Source of the DNA: Nitrospirota bacterium
Lineage (GTDB): Bacteria; Nitrospinota; Nitrospinia; Nitrospinales; Nitrospinaceae
Length of the DNA stretch: 6,670 nt
Assembly: GCA_003229345.1 (NCBI GenBank)
Contig: QIDN01000376.1
Location: 1 to 6,670 of the forward strand
Direction of reading: 5' to 3'
Shown: piece after piece, positions 1 to 6,578 of the stretch
Position numbering within the stretch: position 1 is the stretch's first letter
Layout: every line of letters begins with the position of its first letter
Notes under the pieces: model-generated
Seen by the model: only the letters and a program-made list of their open reading frames with translations
The model's database searches: none
What the model was told of the DNA's origin: nothing
Program-made: the position numbers and the translations under genes

Positions 1-374
<374 letters not shown>

Positions 375-381
375 AGAACGT

Positions 382-1407
382 TCAGGAAGAGGTTTTTTCG
401 GCGTACTCGAACATGCGCTCGACGCAACGCAGTGCGTTCTGCCGGACTTCGGGGGAAAGCTCAATAATCTGATCCGGACGTGGATTCTCCAGTGCCTGCA
501 AAACATCTTGCAGGGAATTGGCTTTCATGTATTTGCACATGGTGCAGGAACCGACGAACCGCTTTTCGGGAAACTCCGATTGCAAAATACCGGTCAATCC
601 GCACTCCGTGAGCAGGAAAAACGTATCGCCACTGGATTCGCGAACATGGTTGAGCATACTCGTGGTGCTTCCCACGTAGTCCGCCTTCTCGACCACTGCA
701 GGCTGGCATTCCGGATGCACCAGCACGTCAACGTTCGGATTTCCGGTGCGGATAAAGTCGATGGCATCGGGGCCGTATTCCTCGTGCACATAACAGGTGC
801 CGTCGTACCAGGAAATATTCTTCTTGATTCCCCGGTCCTGCAAATACTGAATCACATTCATGGCCATCAGCTTGTCGGGCAGAAAATAGATATTGTCATT
901 ATCGATGGTTTCCACGATATGATACACGTTGGAGGATGTCACGCACACGTCGCACAAAGCCTTCACTTCTGCGGTGGTGTTGATATAGCAGACAAAGGTA
1001 TGATCGGGAAATTGCTTGCGCAGACGCCGGACATCAATGGCGCTAATACCATCCGCCAGGGAACAGCCGCCGTCGGGATTGGGGTCAATAACCGTTTTAT
1101 GGGGATTTAAAATTTTTGCAGTCTCTGCCATGAACCGCACGGCAGGGAAGACAATCACTTCCGCATCGGAATCGCGGGCGATCTTCGCCAGGCCATAAGA
1201 ATCTCCGGTGTGATCGGCGACTCCATACAAAATTTCAGGCGCGACATAATTGTGCGCCAGGATGATGGCGTTTTCTTTCTGCTTGAGTTCTTCGATGCGG
1301 GCGATCACAGGATGAATTTTCTGACAATGCTCAAGCGTGAACTCGCACAGGGGACTACCGACCCTGATCGGCTTCAGTTTTTCATATAATTGTTCGACTG
1401 TGATCAT
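382..1407 (-). CDS. nadA: Quinolinate synthase (NadA)
   Basis: A 341-residue cytosolic [4Fe-4S] enzyme that condenses iminoaspartate (from NadB) with dihydroxyacetone phosphate to make quinolinate in de novo NAD synthesis. Seen in the sequence: AIILAHNY (about 47-54), the DGGCSLAD motif with Cys115, YINTTAEVKA (141-150) followed by TSSN (157-160), HPEC with Cys234, GSTTSM (246-251), and SCTMCKYMK with Cys288 and Cys291. Cys115, Cys234 and Cys291 are the expected three ligands of the cluster, by position in the family. Length and motif order fit a full-length NadA. The ATG lies 4 bases after the stop of the HIT gene and has no strong Shine-Dalgarno site, so translation is probably coupled to that gene. 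No nadB or nadC is visible in the window. Identity is certain at family level. Confidence 0.97.
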   Translation of the reverse strand: MITVEQLYEKLKPIRVGSPLCEFTLEHCQKIHPVIARIEELKQKENAIILAHNYVAPEILYGVADHTGDSYGLAKIARDSDAEVIVFPAVRFMAETAKILNPHKTVIDPNPDGGCSLADGISAIDVRRLRKQFPDHTFVCYINTTAEVKALCDVCVTSSNVYHIVETIDNDNIYFLPDKLMAMNVIQYLQDRGIKKNISWYDGTCYVHEEYGPDAIDFIRTGNPNVDVLVHPECQPAVVEKADYVGSTTSMLNHVRESSGDTFFLLTECGLTGILQSEFPEKRFVGSCTMCKYMKANSLQDVLQALENPRPDQIIELSPEVRQNALRCVERMFEYAEKTSS

Positions 1408-1411
1408 ACGA

Positions 1412-1756
1412 TTAACCCGGAGGCCACTTCATGGGCCTACCGCCCAACAGATGAAAATGAATATGAAACACCGACTGCCCGGCGCCTGATCCACAGTTCA
1501 ACACCAAACGAAAGCCCGATGTTTCCAGATTGTTCTCTTCGGCCAGGAATTTGGCCACGGTACACACCGATCCCATCAACTCTTTATCTGAATCTTCAAT
1601 ATCCATGAGGGTTGCAAAATGTTTTTTAGGAATGATCAACAGATGCGTTGGGGCCTGCGGATTGACATCCTTGATAGCTATCAAATTGTCATCATTATAA
1701 ACTGTTTCGGAATCTATCTCTCCATTGACAATTTTACAAAACAGACAATTTTCCAA
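1412..1756 (-). CDS. HIT-family (histidine triad, HINT-like) nucleotide-binding hydrolase
   Basis: A 114-residue protein of the HINT/PKCI branch of the histidine triad superfamily. Family members hydrolyse nucleoside phosphoramidates and aminoacyl-adenylates; the physiological substrate in bacteria is often unknown. Seen here: N-terminal CLFCKI (Cys4, Cys7), which with His46 and a triad His could bind zinc; a core PQAPTHLLIIPKKH; and the C-terminal triad VFHIHFHLLGGR with His98, His100 and His102, His100 being the expected nucleophile. Length is standard. The start is a TTG at 1756-1754: it has a good AGGGAG ribosome site 6 bases upstream, and no in-frame ATG lies between it and an upstream stop. 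The residue before VFH is Ser where Glu is common. The gene is followed 4 bases later by nadA and preceded by a likely promoter, so the two probably form one transcript. Confidence 0.93.
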   Translation of the reverse strand: MENCLFCKIVNGEIDSETVYNDDNLIAIKDVNPQAPTHLLIIPKKHFATLMDIEDSDKELMGSVCTVAKFLAEENNLETSGFRLVLNCGSGAGQSVFHIHFHLLGGRPMKWPPG

Positions 1757-1762
1757 AATACT

Positions 1763-1768
1763 CTCCCT
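1763..1768 (-). promoter_or_regulatory. Ribosome binding site of the HIT gene (decides a TTG start)
   Basis: AGGGAG on the minus strand, 6 bases before the TTG at 1756. It is the main argument for the TTG as the true start, because no ATG or GTG in the same frame lies between it and the upstream in-frame stop. Confidence 0.65.
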
Positions 1769-1803
1769 ACAAGATGAATATAAAATTCACTCCCATTCGC
1801 TTT

Positions 1804-1832
1804 AATATACTCCTGCCTCTCAACGAAGCCAA
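1804..1832 (-). promoter_or_regulatory. Predicted sigma70-type promoter for the HIT-nadA unit
   Basis: On the minus strand there is a -35-like TTGGCT (1832-1827; 4 of 6 to consensus), a spacer of exactly 17 bases (1826-1810), and a -10-like TATATT (1809-1804; 5 of 6). Transcription would start near 1797 and leave a leader of about 40 bases before the TTG of the HIT gene. The spacer between pafA and the HIT gene is the only gap of more than 10 bases in the minus-strand series, which supports a separate transcription unit. The call rests on consensus match only. Confidence 0.4.
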
Positions 1833-1911
1833 CCCAAAATCCGTTGCACGAAGTGACATTTCGCAGATCAGATAACTACTTTATAGTAGAGGAAAATTCA
1901 ATAGTTCGCCT

Positions 1912-3369
1912 TCAATTAAAATAATTTTTACCACCGAAGGGATCCTGCAAATCCATGCTTTGCAAGTACTCTTGGATTTCTTTCTTGTAGGAAATGAAGG
2001 GGTCCAACATAAGGAAGGGTTCTTCTTTATTCAGGCGGAAACCGATCCAGTCGATCAGGTAACCGGTTTGGCATTTCAACAATGTTTTCACCAATTCGCC
2101 ACGACCGTCGGCGCGAGTGCCCCTGGGTGCGTTGGACTGCGAGAACAGGATGGCCTCATCGGAAGTTTTACGGTAAGCATCTCCGTTCGCTTCCAGCCCC
2201 CAATACAGTCCGTGCGATTTATTGAGATTATGAAACTCCAGATCGAGACTTTTAATCCATGGATCCTGCCATCCCACATTTTCCGATTTCATAAATTCGG
2301 TGAGCATCCAATATTTGCTGGCCCAATCCACCCGCCCGATCAGCGCTTCCGGTCCTTTGGGCATATCGGTCAACACCGACTCCCAGGCTTCCAACACCCA
2401 ATCGGTGTCACTGGAGGATCCCGCCAGGTATTTTTTTCCCGCCTGCATCATTTCCCACTGCAGTTCCAGCGCGGTGGTTTTGTTGCCATCCCGCAAAGTG
2501 ACTTCCCATTTGAACTCCGGGTCCCGGGAAATATCCCGCATGGCATTCACGGAATCGGAGAGAATCCATGACGGGTCAGCTTTCCCCAACTCGATCAGCT
2601 CCATCATGAGAGAGGTTGTGCCCATCTTGAGGGCGCAGGCGAATTCGCTCATATTGGAATCGCCGACCAGCAAATGAATACGCCGGTACTTGCTGGGATC
2701 GGACAATGGTTCGTCGCGAGTGTTGACGATGGCACGATTGTATTGCACCCATCGGTAAAATTCGTTGGGAATGTGATCCGCACGCTGGGAAATCTGAAAG
2801 TTGACTTCCTCCTCGTCCTTGCGCGCCTGGTGAACGTCATCCCAATCGCGGAACGGTTGTGGGTTGCAAGCGCCTGTTCGTCCGGTACCGGCGTAAATCT
2901 GCCGGGTCACCAGAAACGCCGCCAGCAGGCGCAGGTTCTCGCGGTTGTCAAACTGGAATGCGCGGCTGACCAGATAATTCTCATGGCACCCGAAGGTCGC
3001 GTTGGTTTCCAGATCGACATTGTTCTTGATAAACGCCACCTGGTCTGCCCAACCCAATTCCTCGAGGGCTTTTTGCACGATCTCATCGCCAGCGCGGTCG
3101 AAGGTGACCAAGTCCACCAGATTGGAGCATTCGGGCGAAGCGTATTCGAGATGGCCCATGTCGAGGTAAATACGGCCGCCGTTGGCGAGGAATCCGCCGT
3201 TGCCGGGCGGTTCGTCGTTGGCGCGGTAATGTAAATCGAGCACGCCCTGTTTCTGGTCGAAGATATGATTCTTGATGCGAACGGCGACGTCGATCGGCCC
3301 GTATTTAAAATCGTCCTCTTTGATCAGGAGGCCGTACTCTGTTTCAATTCCGAATATTCTGCGCTTCAT
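1912..3369 (-). CDS. pafA: PafA-type ligase: conjugates the Pup/UBact-like modifier to protein lysines
   Basis: A 485-residue protein of the Pup ligase/deamidase family, which shares a fold with glutamine synthetase and gamma-glutamyl-cysteine ligase. It would use ATP to phosphorylate the C-terminal Glu of the modifier and transfer it to a substrate lysine as an isopeptide. Seen: N-terminal RRIFGIETEYG with the metal-binding Glu region at 9-11; ANGGRIYLD with Asp70 in the place of the catalytic base, followed by HLEYASPEC (73-81); GCHENYLV (127-134); NTRDEP (216-221); HLLVGDSNMSEF (232-243); PRGTRADGRG (415-424); and a C-terminal domain with LMLDPF. The distance from the first Glu to the catalytic Asp is 61 residues, without the extra loop seen in the paralogue upstream, which argues for ligase rather than deamidase. 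Its place as last gene after prcA matches actinobacterial loci. It starts 2 bases after the prcA stop without a clear ribosome site, so coupling is likely. Confidence 0.92.
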   Translation of the reverse strand: MKRRIFGIETEYGLLIKEDDFKYGPIDVAVRIKNHIFDQKQGVLDLHYRANDEPPGNGGFLANGGRIYLDMGHLEYASPECSNLVDLVTFDRAGDEIVQKALEELGWADQVAFIKNNVDLETNATFGCHENYLVSRAFQFDNRENLRLLAAFLVTRQIYAGTGRTGACNPQPFRDWDDVHQARKDEEEVNFQISQRADHIPNEFYRWVQYNRAIVNTRDEPLSDPSKYRRIHLLVGDSNMSEFACALKMGTTSLMMELIELGKADPSWILSDSVNAMRDISRDPEFKWEVTLRDGNKTTALELQWEMMQAGKKYLAGSSSDTDWVLEAWESVLTDMPKGPEALIGRVDWASKYWMLTEFMKSENVGWQDPWIKSLDLEFHNLNKSHGLYWGLEANGDAYRKTSDEAILFSQSNAPRGTRADGRGELVKTLLKCQTGYLIDWIGFRLNKEEPFLMLDPFISYKKEIQEYLQSMDLQDPFGGKNYFN

Positions 3370-3371
3370 AT

Positions 3372-4118
3372 TTACTTCGCCGCCGATTTTAAAGGTTCGA
3401 TTTCATCCGGAGCCACCACCCGGTACAAAACCTTACGTTCTGTTTCGGTGGAAAGCACCGCCGCTTCCAGCGTCCACCGGTCGAACGCCTCGGCCAGGGT
3501 TGTCGGTTGCTCATCGGCATCCTCGGATTCAGGCGAACTTTGCTTCTTGCCCTCTTCCCACAGGCGGCACGCTTCTTTCAATGCCTGCTTCAGCGAAAGC
3601 GAAGCAAAGTCGGTCTGCTCGATTTGTTTTTGAATCCACTCCGATTCCTTTTCGTTCCCGGAGATCACCGCTCCCTTTTTGAACGTCTCCCAGTGCCCGT
3701 CATAGTTGAGCCGGAAGAACAATGGTTGGTTGTCGAAATTGATTTCGGCGAACAGCAGTTTGACCAGATACGGTGCCCGCATGACTTCCTCAAAGTTCTG
3801 TTTCATGGCGGGAGCGATGCCGAACTGGAGAAGCCGGGCAATGGTCACATCTTTGTCCGAGCGGTTGAATCCTTCGACGTGCGCCATGTCCAGCAGAGTC
3901 ATGCGCAGACGCTCGACATCGGCGGGATGCCCGAGACTGCCCAGCGCGATGCGGTCGTACACTTCAAATATTTTTCCAGGCTGGGCGGCAAACCCCATCA
4001 CCAGTGATCCGCCCTTGTAGGGCACGGCAAGTACCGGCTGGCCTTTTTTGAGTTTCTCCTGGACGTAACTGTGGCGGGTGGAAATGGCCTCCATCCAGCG
4101 AAACGGTTCATCAAACAT
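3372..4118 (-). CDS. prcA: Proteasome subunit alpha (PrcA)
   Basis: A 248-residue alpha subunit of the bacterial 20S proteasome. Seven copies form each outer ring, which gates the chamber and docks the ATPase. Seen: an N-terminal helix region (FDEPFRWMEAISTRHSYVQEK), the first beta strands QPVLAVPYKGGSLVMGF (27-43), PGKIFEVYDRIALGSLG (48-63), a helix with DVERLRMTLLDMAH, NFEEVMRAPYLVKLLFAEI, LFFRLNYDG (134-141), and C-terminal LEAAVLSTETERKVLYRV. There is no Thr following a cleavable Gly, so this is the non-catalytic subunit. By comparison with mycobacterial PrcA, Lys49 in PGKIFEVYDR corresponds to the pocket lysine that binds the C-terminus of the ATPase (inferred by motif). A polar, acidic stretch (about 190-205) is probably a surface loop. 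It begins 2 bases after the prcB stop and ends 2 bases before pafA. Confidence 0.93.
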   Translation of the reverse strand: MFDEPFRWMEAISTRHSYVQEKLKKGQPVLAVPYKGGSLVMGFAAQPGKIFEVYDRIALGSLGHPADVERLRMTLLDMAHVEGFNRSDKDVTIARLLQFGIAPAMKQNFEEVMRAPYLVKLLFAEINFDNQPLFFRLNYDGHWETFKKGAVISGNEKESEWIQKQIEQTDFASLSLKQALKEACRLWEEGKKQSSPESEDADEQPTTLAEAFDRWTLEAAVLSTETERKVLYRVVAPDEIEPLKSAAK

Positions 4119-4120
4119 GG

Positions 4121-4924
4121 TTATTTCCTTTTAGTGGATTCCTGAAACAATACCGCCAGCTCATCTTCCGGCATGAACCGGTAGCCTTGATCGGTAATGC
4201 TGGCGATGACCGGATAAATATTATCTTCGGGACGGGCCTGCCCGGTGGCGCTATCGAACTGCCCGGCGGTTTGCAATAATCGAATGGCCAGTTTGGCGGC
4301 TTGTTTAAAATCCCTTTCCGCCAGTCTTTGGTCTCCCCAGAGATCTTCGTATTCGAGGATACCGCGAATCACGGGCGACCCGGAACCGGTAGCGGTGTGA
4401 GTCTGGATTTCAAACTGCGCTCCCAGAATATCGTAAAAATAAATGTAGGGTTTGGCTTCTTTCTTATCGTAGGACGCGAAGATGGGGCTGACCGCGCCGA
4501 CACCCTGCATGGCGAGACCCATGTTGTCCTTCAACAGTTTGGACAACGCGCGGATTTTGCCTTCGGTACTCAAGGGTTGCAGTTGTGACCGGCGGTAATA
4601 TTCAAAGTTGTGCGCAAGGATGCGGGCCATCTCGAACGCCGTGGCGGGTACCCCGGCGATGGCCATCAGGGAGTAGTCGTCGATGGCAATCACCTTGTCG
4701 CATCGATCGTACATGATGGAGTTACCGGCGGTGGCGCGGCGGTCTCCAGCGACGATCGCGCCGCCCTTGAAATGAAAGGCCAGCACGGTGGTGCCCTGAG
4801 TCAGGGCGGCCTTGTCGATGGAAGTCAAACCCGCAATCGCTTTGGGCCAGGAATATCCTGACCGCTCCAGAAGATCGATAAAATCGCCCGACCCATTATT
4901 ATAATTATCCGTCTTATCGCTCAT
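4121..4924 (-). CDS. prcB: Proteasome subunit beta (PrcB), with N-terminal propeptide
   Basis: A 267-residue catalytic subunit of the bacterial 20S proteasome; it forms the two inner rings. The first 44 residues are a propeptide, cut autocatalytically between Gly44 and Thr45 in LTQGTTVLAF. In mature numbering Thr1 is Thr45, Asp17 is Asp61 (in VAGDRRAT) and Lys33 is Lys77 (in CDKVIAID): all three N-terminal-nucleophile residues are in the canonical register, so the enzyme should be active. Further family signs are YSLMAIAGVPATAFEMARIL, the GSGS turn at 180-183, and DNIYPVIASI near the C-terminus. The length is normal for actinobacterial-type PrcB. The ATG shares four bases (ATGA) with the stop of the UBact-like gene, and no strong ribosome site precedes it, which implies that ribosomes finishing the modifier re-initiate on prcB. 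Confidence 0.96.
   Translation of the reverse strand: MSDKTDNYNNGSGDFIDLLERSGYSWPKAIAGLTSIDKAALTQGTTVLAFHFKGGAIVAGDRRATAGNSIMYDRCDKVIAIDDYSLMAIAGVPATAFEMARILAHNFEYYRRSQLQPLSTEGKIRALSKLLKDNMGLAMQGVGAVSPIFASYDKKEAKPYIYFYDILGAQFEIQTHTATGSGSPVIRGILEYEDLWGDQRLAERDFKQAAKLAIRLLQTAGQFDSATGQARPEDNIYPVIASITDQGYRFMPEDELAVLFQESTKRK
4126..4130 (-). promoter_or_regulatory. Ribosome binding site of prcA
   Basis: AAGGA on the minus strand lies 7 bases before the prcA ATG and inside the last codons of prcB (Lys-Arg-Lys-stop). prcA therefore has its own initiation site in addition to any coupling with prcB, which may help keep alpha and beta subunits in equal supply. Confidence 0.6.
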
Positions 4925-5097
4925 TGACCCGTTCGCTGTTTGTATTTTTCAGATTGCTTGGGGTCGACTTTTTTCATGCGCTTGAGAAGATCATCGCGCC
5001 CCGGCCGATTCACGTCAGGTTTGGAAGGACCACTGTCTTTCCTGTCCGGGGTGGACTCTTTTTTTTCCTCTCGCCGTAAGGGATCATTCATTTCCAT
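4921..5097 (-). CDS. ubact: UBact/Pup-like protein modifier (58 aa), ends in Gly-Gln
   Basis: A short open frame between the dop and prcB homologues, exactly where pup lies in actinobacteria. It starts MEMNDPLRREEKK, has a middle GPSKPDVNRPGRDDLLKR, and ends KYKQRTGQ. It looks disordered: strongly charged, with one aromatic residue (Tyr52) and no cysteine. The short DDLLKRM segment (35-41) may form the helix that meets the ATPase. The C-terminal Gly57-Gln58 matches the UBact family, described in Gram-negative phyla with a proteasome, and resembles the GGQ end of Pup. Gln must be deamidated to Glu by the Dop homologue before ligation. It has 10 Lys and 7 Arg against 12 acidic residues, so it is net basic, unlike acidic actinobacterial Pup. 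The ATG at 5097 is chosen over the one at 5091 because AGGAG lies 8 bases upstream. The first overlaps the dop stop by 10 bases, the second by 4. The stop overlaps prcB by four bases. Confidence 0.9.
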   Translation of the reverse strand: MEMNDPLRREEKKESTPDRKDSGPSKPDVNRPGRDDLLKRMKKVDPKQSEKYKQRTGQ

Positions 5098-6578
5098 GCA
5101 AACTGCTCCTTGTTTGAATCCAGAACCTGAACGACATCTTCTTTAGTGATGATATCGGATAAATCCAAATACTCACCATTGTTGAATTCGATTCCCGTCC
5201 AATGGATGTTTTTAATATGATCACGCTCGCTATCGACCACCTGCCCTCGTATCCGCGCCCGTGTATCTTGCGGGGCCCGGTGGACGGCGTCGTCAATTTT
5301 GCCTTGCTCAATCAACCCGGCCACGCTTCCCTGGTCACGCAGACTGTAATACAATCCGCGCTCCGGGTTCAAGTTATGATACTCCAAATCGAGACTTTGT
5401 AAAATCGGGTCTCCCCATTGCAAGCCTTCCGCTTCCATGAAATCGTTGAACAGGCTTTGCTTGATCGCCCAGTCGATGCGGTCGGCCAGTTTTTCCGGGT
5501 GATGCCGGTGGTCGTTCAAAGTCCGGCCCCACTCGCGGGTGACCCAGTCCCATTCTTCCGTTTCGTCCGAAAGACCGGTGTGCTTGAGCGCCTGCTCAAG
5601 ATACCATTCCTGGATTTCCAGCGGAGTGACGGTTTTGCCCGATTGCAATGTCAGAAGAACCTTGCCGGTGGTATCCCGCGACACGCGCTGGACATCCGCC
5701 ACTGGATCGGCCAACTCGAATGGCGCCGCCAGCTTTTGTGCACCGATCAGCGTCAATACCAATCGGGTGGCTCCTACCTTCAACGCCGTCGCGTAAGGCG
5801 ACATGTTAGCATCGCCTAAAATCAAATGCAGGCGCCGGTAATCCTGCGTTGCATGCGGTTCATCACGCGTGTTGATGATGGGCCGCTGGGTCATGGTCTC
5901 GATACTGAGCACGCTGTCGATAAAATCGGCGCGTTGCGCCAGTTGCAAACCCATAAACCCGTCTTCGTTTTTTCGTTCCGCACCGACCTTTCCCGCCCCG
6001 GCGTACAACTGCCGCGTCACCAAAAACGGTACCAGATGCCGGACCCAGACATCGAACGGCAATTTCCGCGGAATCAGATAATTGTCATGCGTGCCGTAGC
6101 TGTGCCCGCTGTAATCCGTGTTGTTTTTAAACAACTGTAGACAGTCGCCGCCCAAATCCCGATTACGGAGGCGTACACAATCGCCGACGATGATTTCCCC
6201 CGCCAAATCGTGCGCGACCAGATCGAACACGGTGCGGCATTCCGGCGTACTGTATTCCGGATGCGTGTGGTCATTGTAAAAACGCGCACCGTTGGTCAGC
6301 ACCCGGTCGCTTTTCATTTCCCAATACGAATAAGGCCGCTTGCGGTCCTCTTCGCAAAATTCGTCTTCCTCTTCATCCTGCGCCAGCCGGGACACCTGAA
6401 ACCCGCGCATATCCTGATGCGTGCGCTCGCGGTTATAAGCCCAGGCTTTGAAAACGCTTTTCGCTTCACAGCGGGCCAGCAGGCGCATCGACTCTTCGAC
6501 CGGGTCGGACTCCCCTTGATCCTCGCGGATGATGCCGTACTCCGTTTCGATCCCCAGCAGAGGAACAATGTCATTCAT
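5088..6578 (-). CDS. dop: Dop-type deamidase/depupylase homologue acting on the UBact-like modifier
   Basis: A 496-residue paralogue of the PafA ligase. Dop enzymes deamidate the C-terminal Gln of Pup to Glu and also hydrolyse the isopeptide that links Pup to targets, with ATP as a bound cofactor. Seen: LLGIETEYG (7-15), NGARFYND with Asp103 as the presumed nucleophile followed by HTHPEYSTPEC (104-114), KNNTD (151-155), YGTHDNYL (161-168), YAGAGKVG (192-199), INTRDEP (235-241), HLILGDANMS (251-260), APQDTRARIRG (435-445) and a C-terminal HWTGIEF domain. The stretch from the first Glu to the catalytic Asp is 92 residues, 31 more than in the PafA homologue of this locus, with an acidic DEEEDEFCEED run (68-78). 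This is the position of the Dop-loop, the feature that separates Dop from PafA. Its place just before the modifier gene also fits. The ATG overlaps the stop of the gene upstream (ATGA). Confidence 0.9.
   Translation of the reverse strand: MNDIVPLLGIETEYGIIREDQGESDPVEESMRLLARCEAKSVFKAWAYNRERTHQDMRGFQVSRLAQDEEEDEFCEEDRKRPYSYWEMKSDRVLTNGARFYNDHTHPEYSTPECRTVFDLVAHDLAGEIIVGDCVRLRNRDLGGDCLQLFKNNTDYSGHSYGTHDNYLIPRKLPFDVWVRHLVPFLVTRQLYAGAGKVGAERKNEDGFMGLQLAQRADFIDSVLSIETMTQRPIINTRDEPHATQDYRRLHLILGDANMSPYATALKVGATRLVLTLIGAQKLAAPFELADPVADVQRVSRDTTGKVLLTLQSGKTVTPLEIQEWYLEQALKHTGLSDETEEWDWVTREWGRTLNDHRHHPEKLADRIDWAIKQSLFNDFMEAEGLQWGDPILQSLDLEYHNLNPERGLYYSLRDQGSVAGLIEQGKIDDAVHRAPQDTRARIRGQVVDSERDHIKNIHWTGIEFNNGEYLDLSDIITKEDVVQVLDSNKEQFAWK
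5106..5110 (-). promoter_or_regulatory. Strong ribosome binding site of the UBact-like gene (decides its start)
   Basis: AGGAG on the minus strand lies within the last codons of dop, 8 bases before the ATG at 5097 and 14 before the alternative ATG at 5091. The spacing favours the upstream ATG. It is, with that of the HIT gene, one of the clearest ribosome sites in the window, as expected for a modifier needed in more copies than its enzymes. Confidence 0.65.

Noticed and set aside
375..381. A bidirectional terminator between the RND gene and nadA
   Set aside because: Only 7 bases separate the stops, and no GC-rich hairpin could be seen across the junction.
508..1110. A 200-codon plus-strand frame opposite nadA
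   Set aside because: It is antisense to a gene with clear family motifs, and its translation shows no recognisable domain.
1876..1889. Small inverted repeat CTACT-ttat-AGTAG after pafA as a terminator
   Set aside because: The stem has only 5 base pairs, is AT-rich and has no T-run after it on the minus strand.
2674..3234. A 186-codon plus-strand frame opposite pafA
   Set aside because: It is a shadow of the ligase gene, with no family features or ribosome site of note.
4940..5146. A 68-codon plus-strand frame opposite the modifier gene
   Set aside because: The minus-strand frame has the conserved position, ribosome site, exact gene overlaps and Gly-Gln end; the plus-strand frame has none of these.
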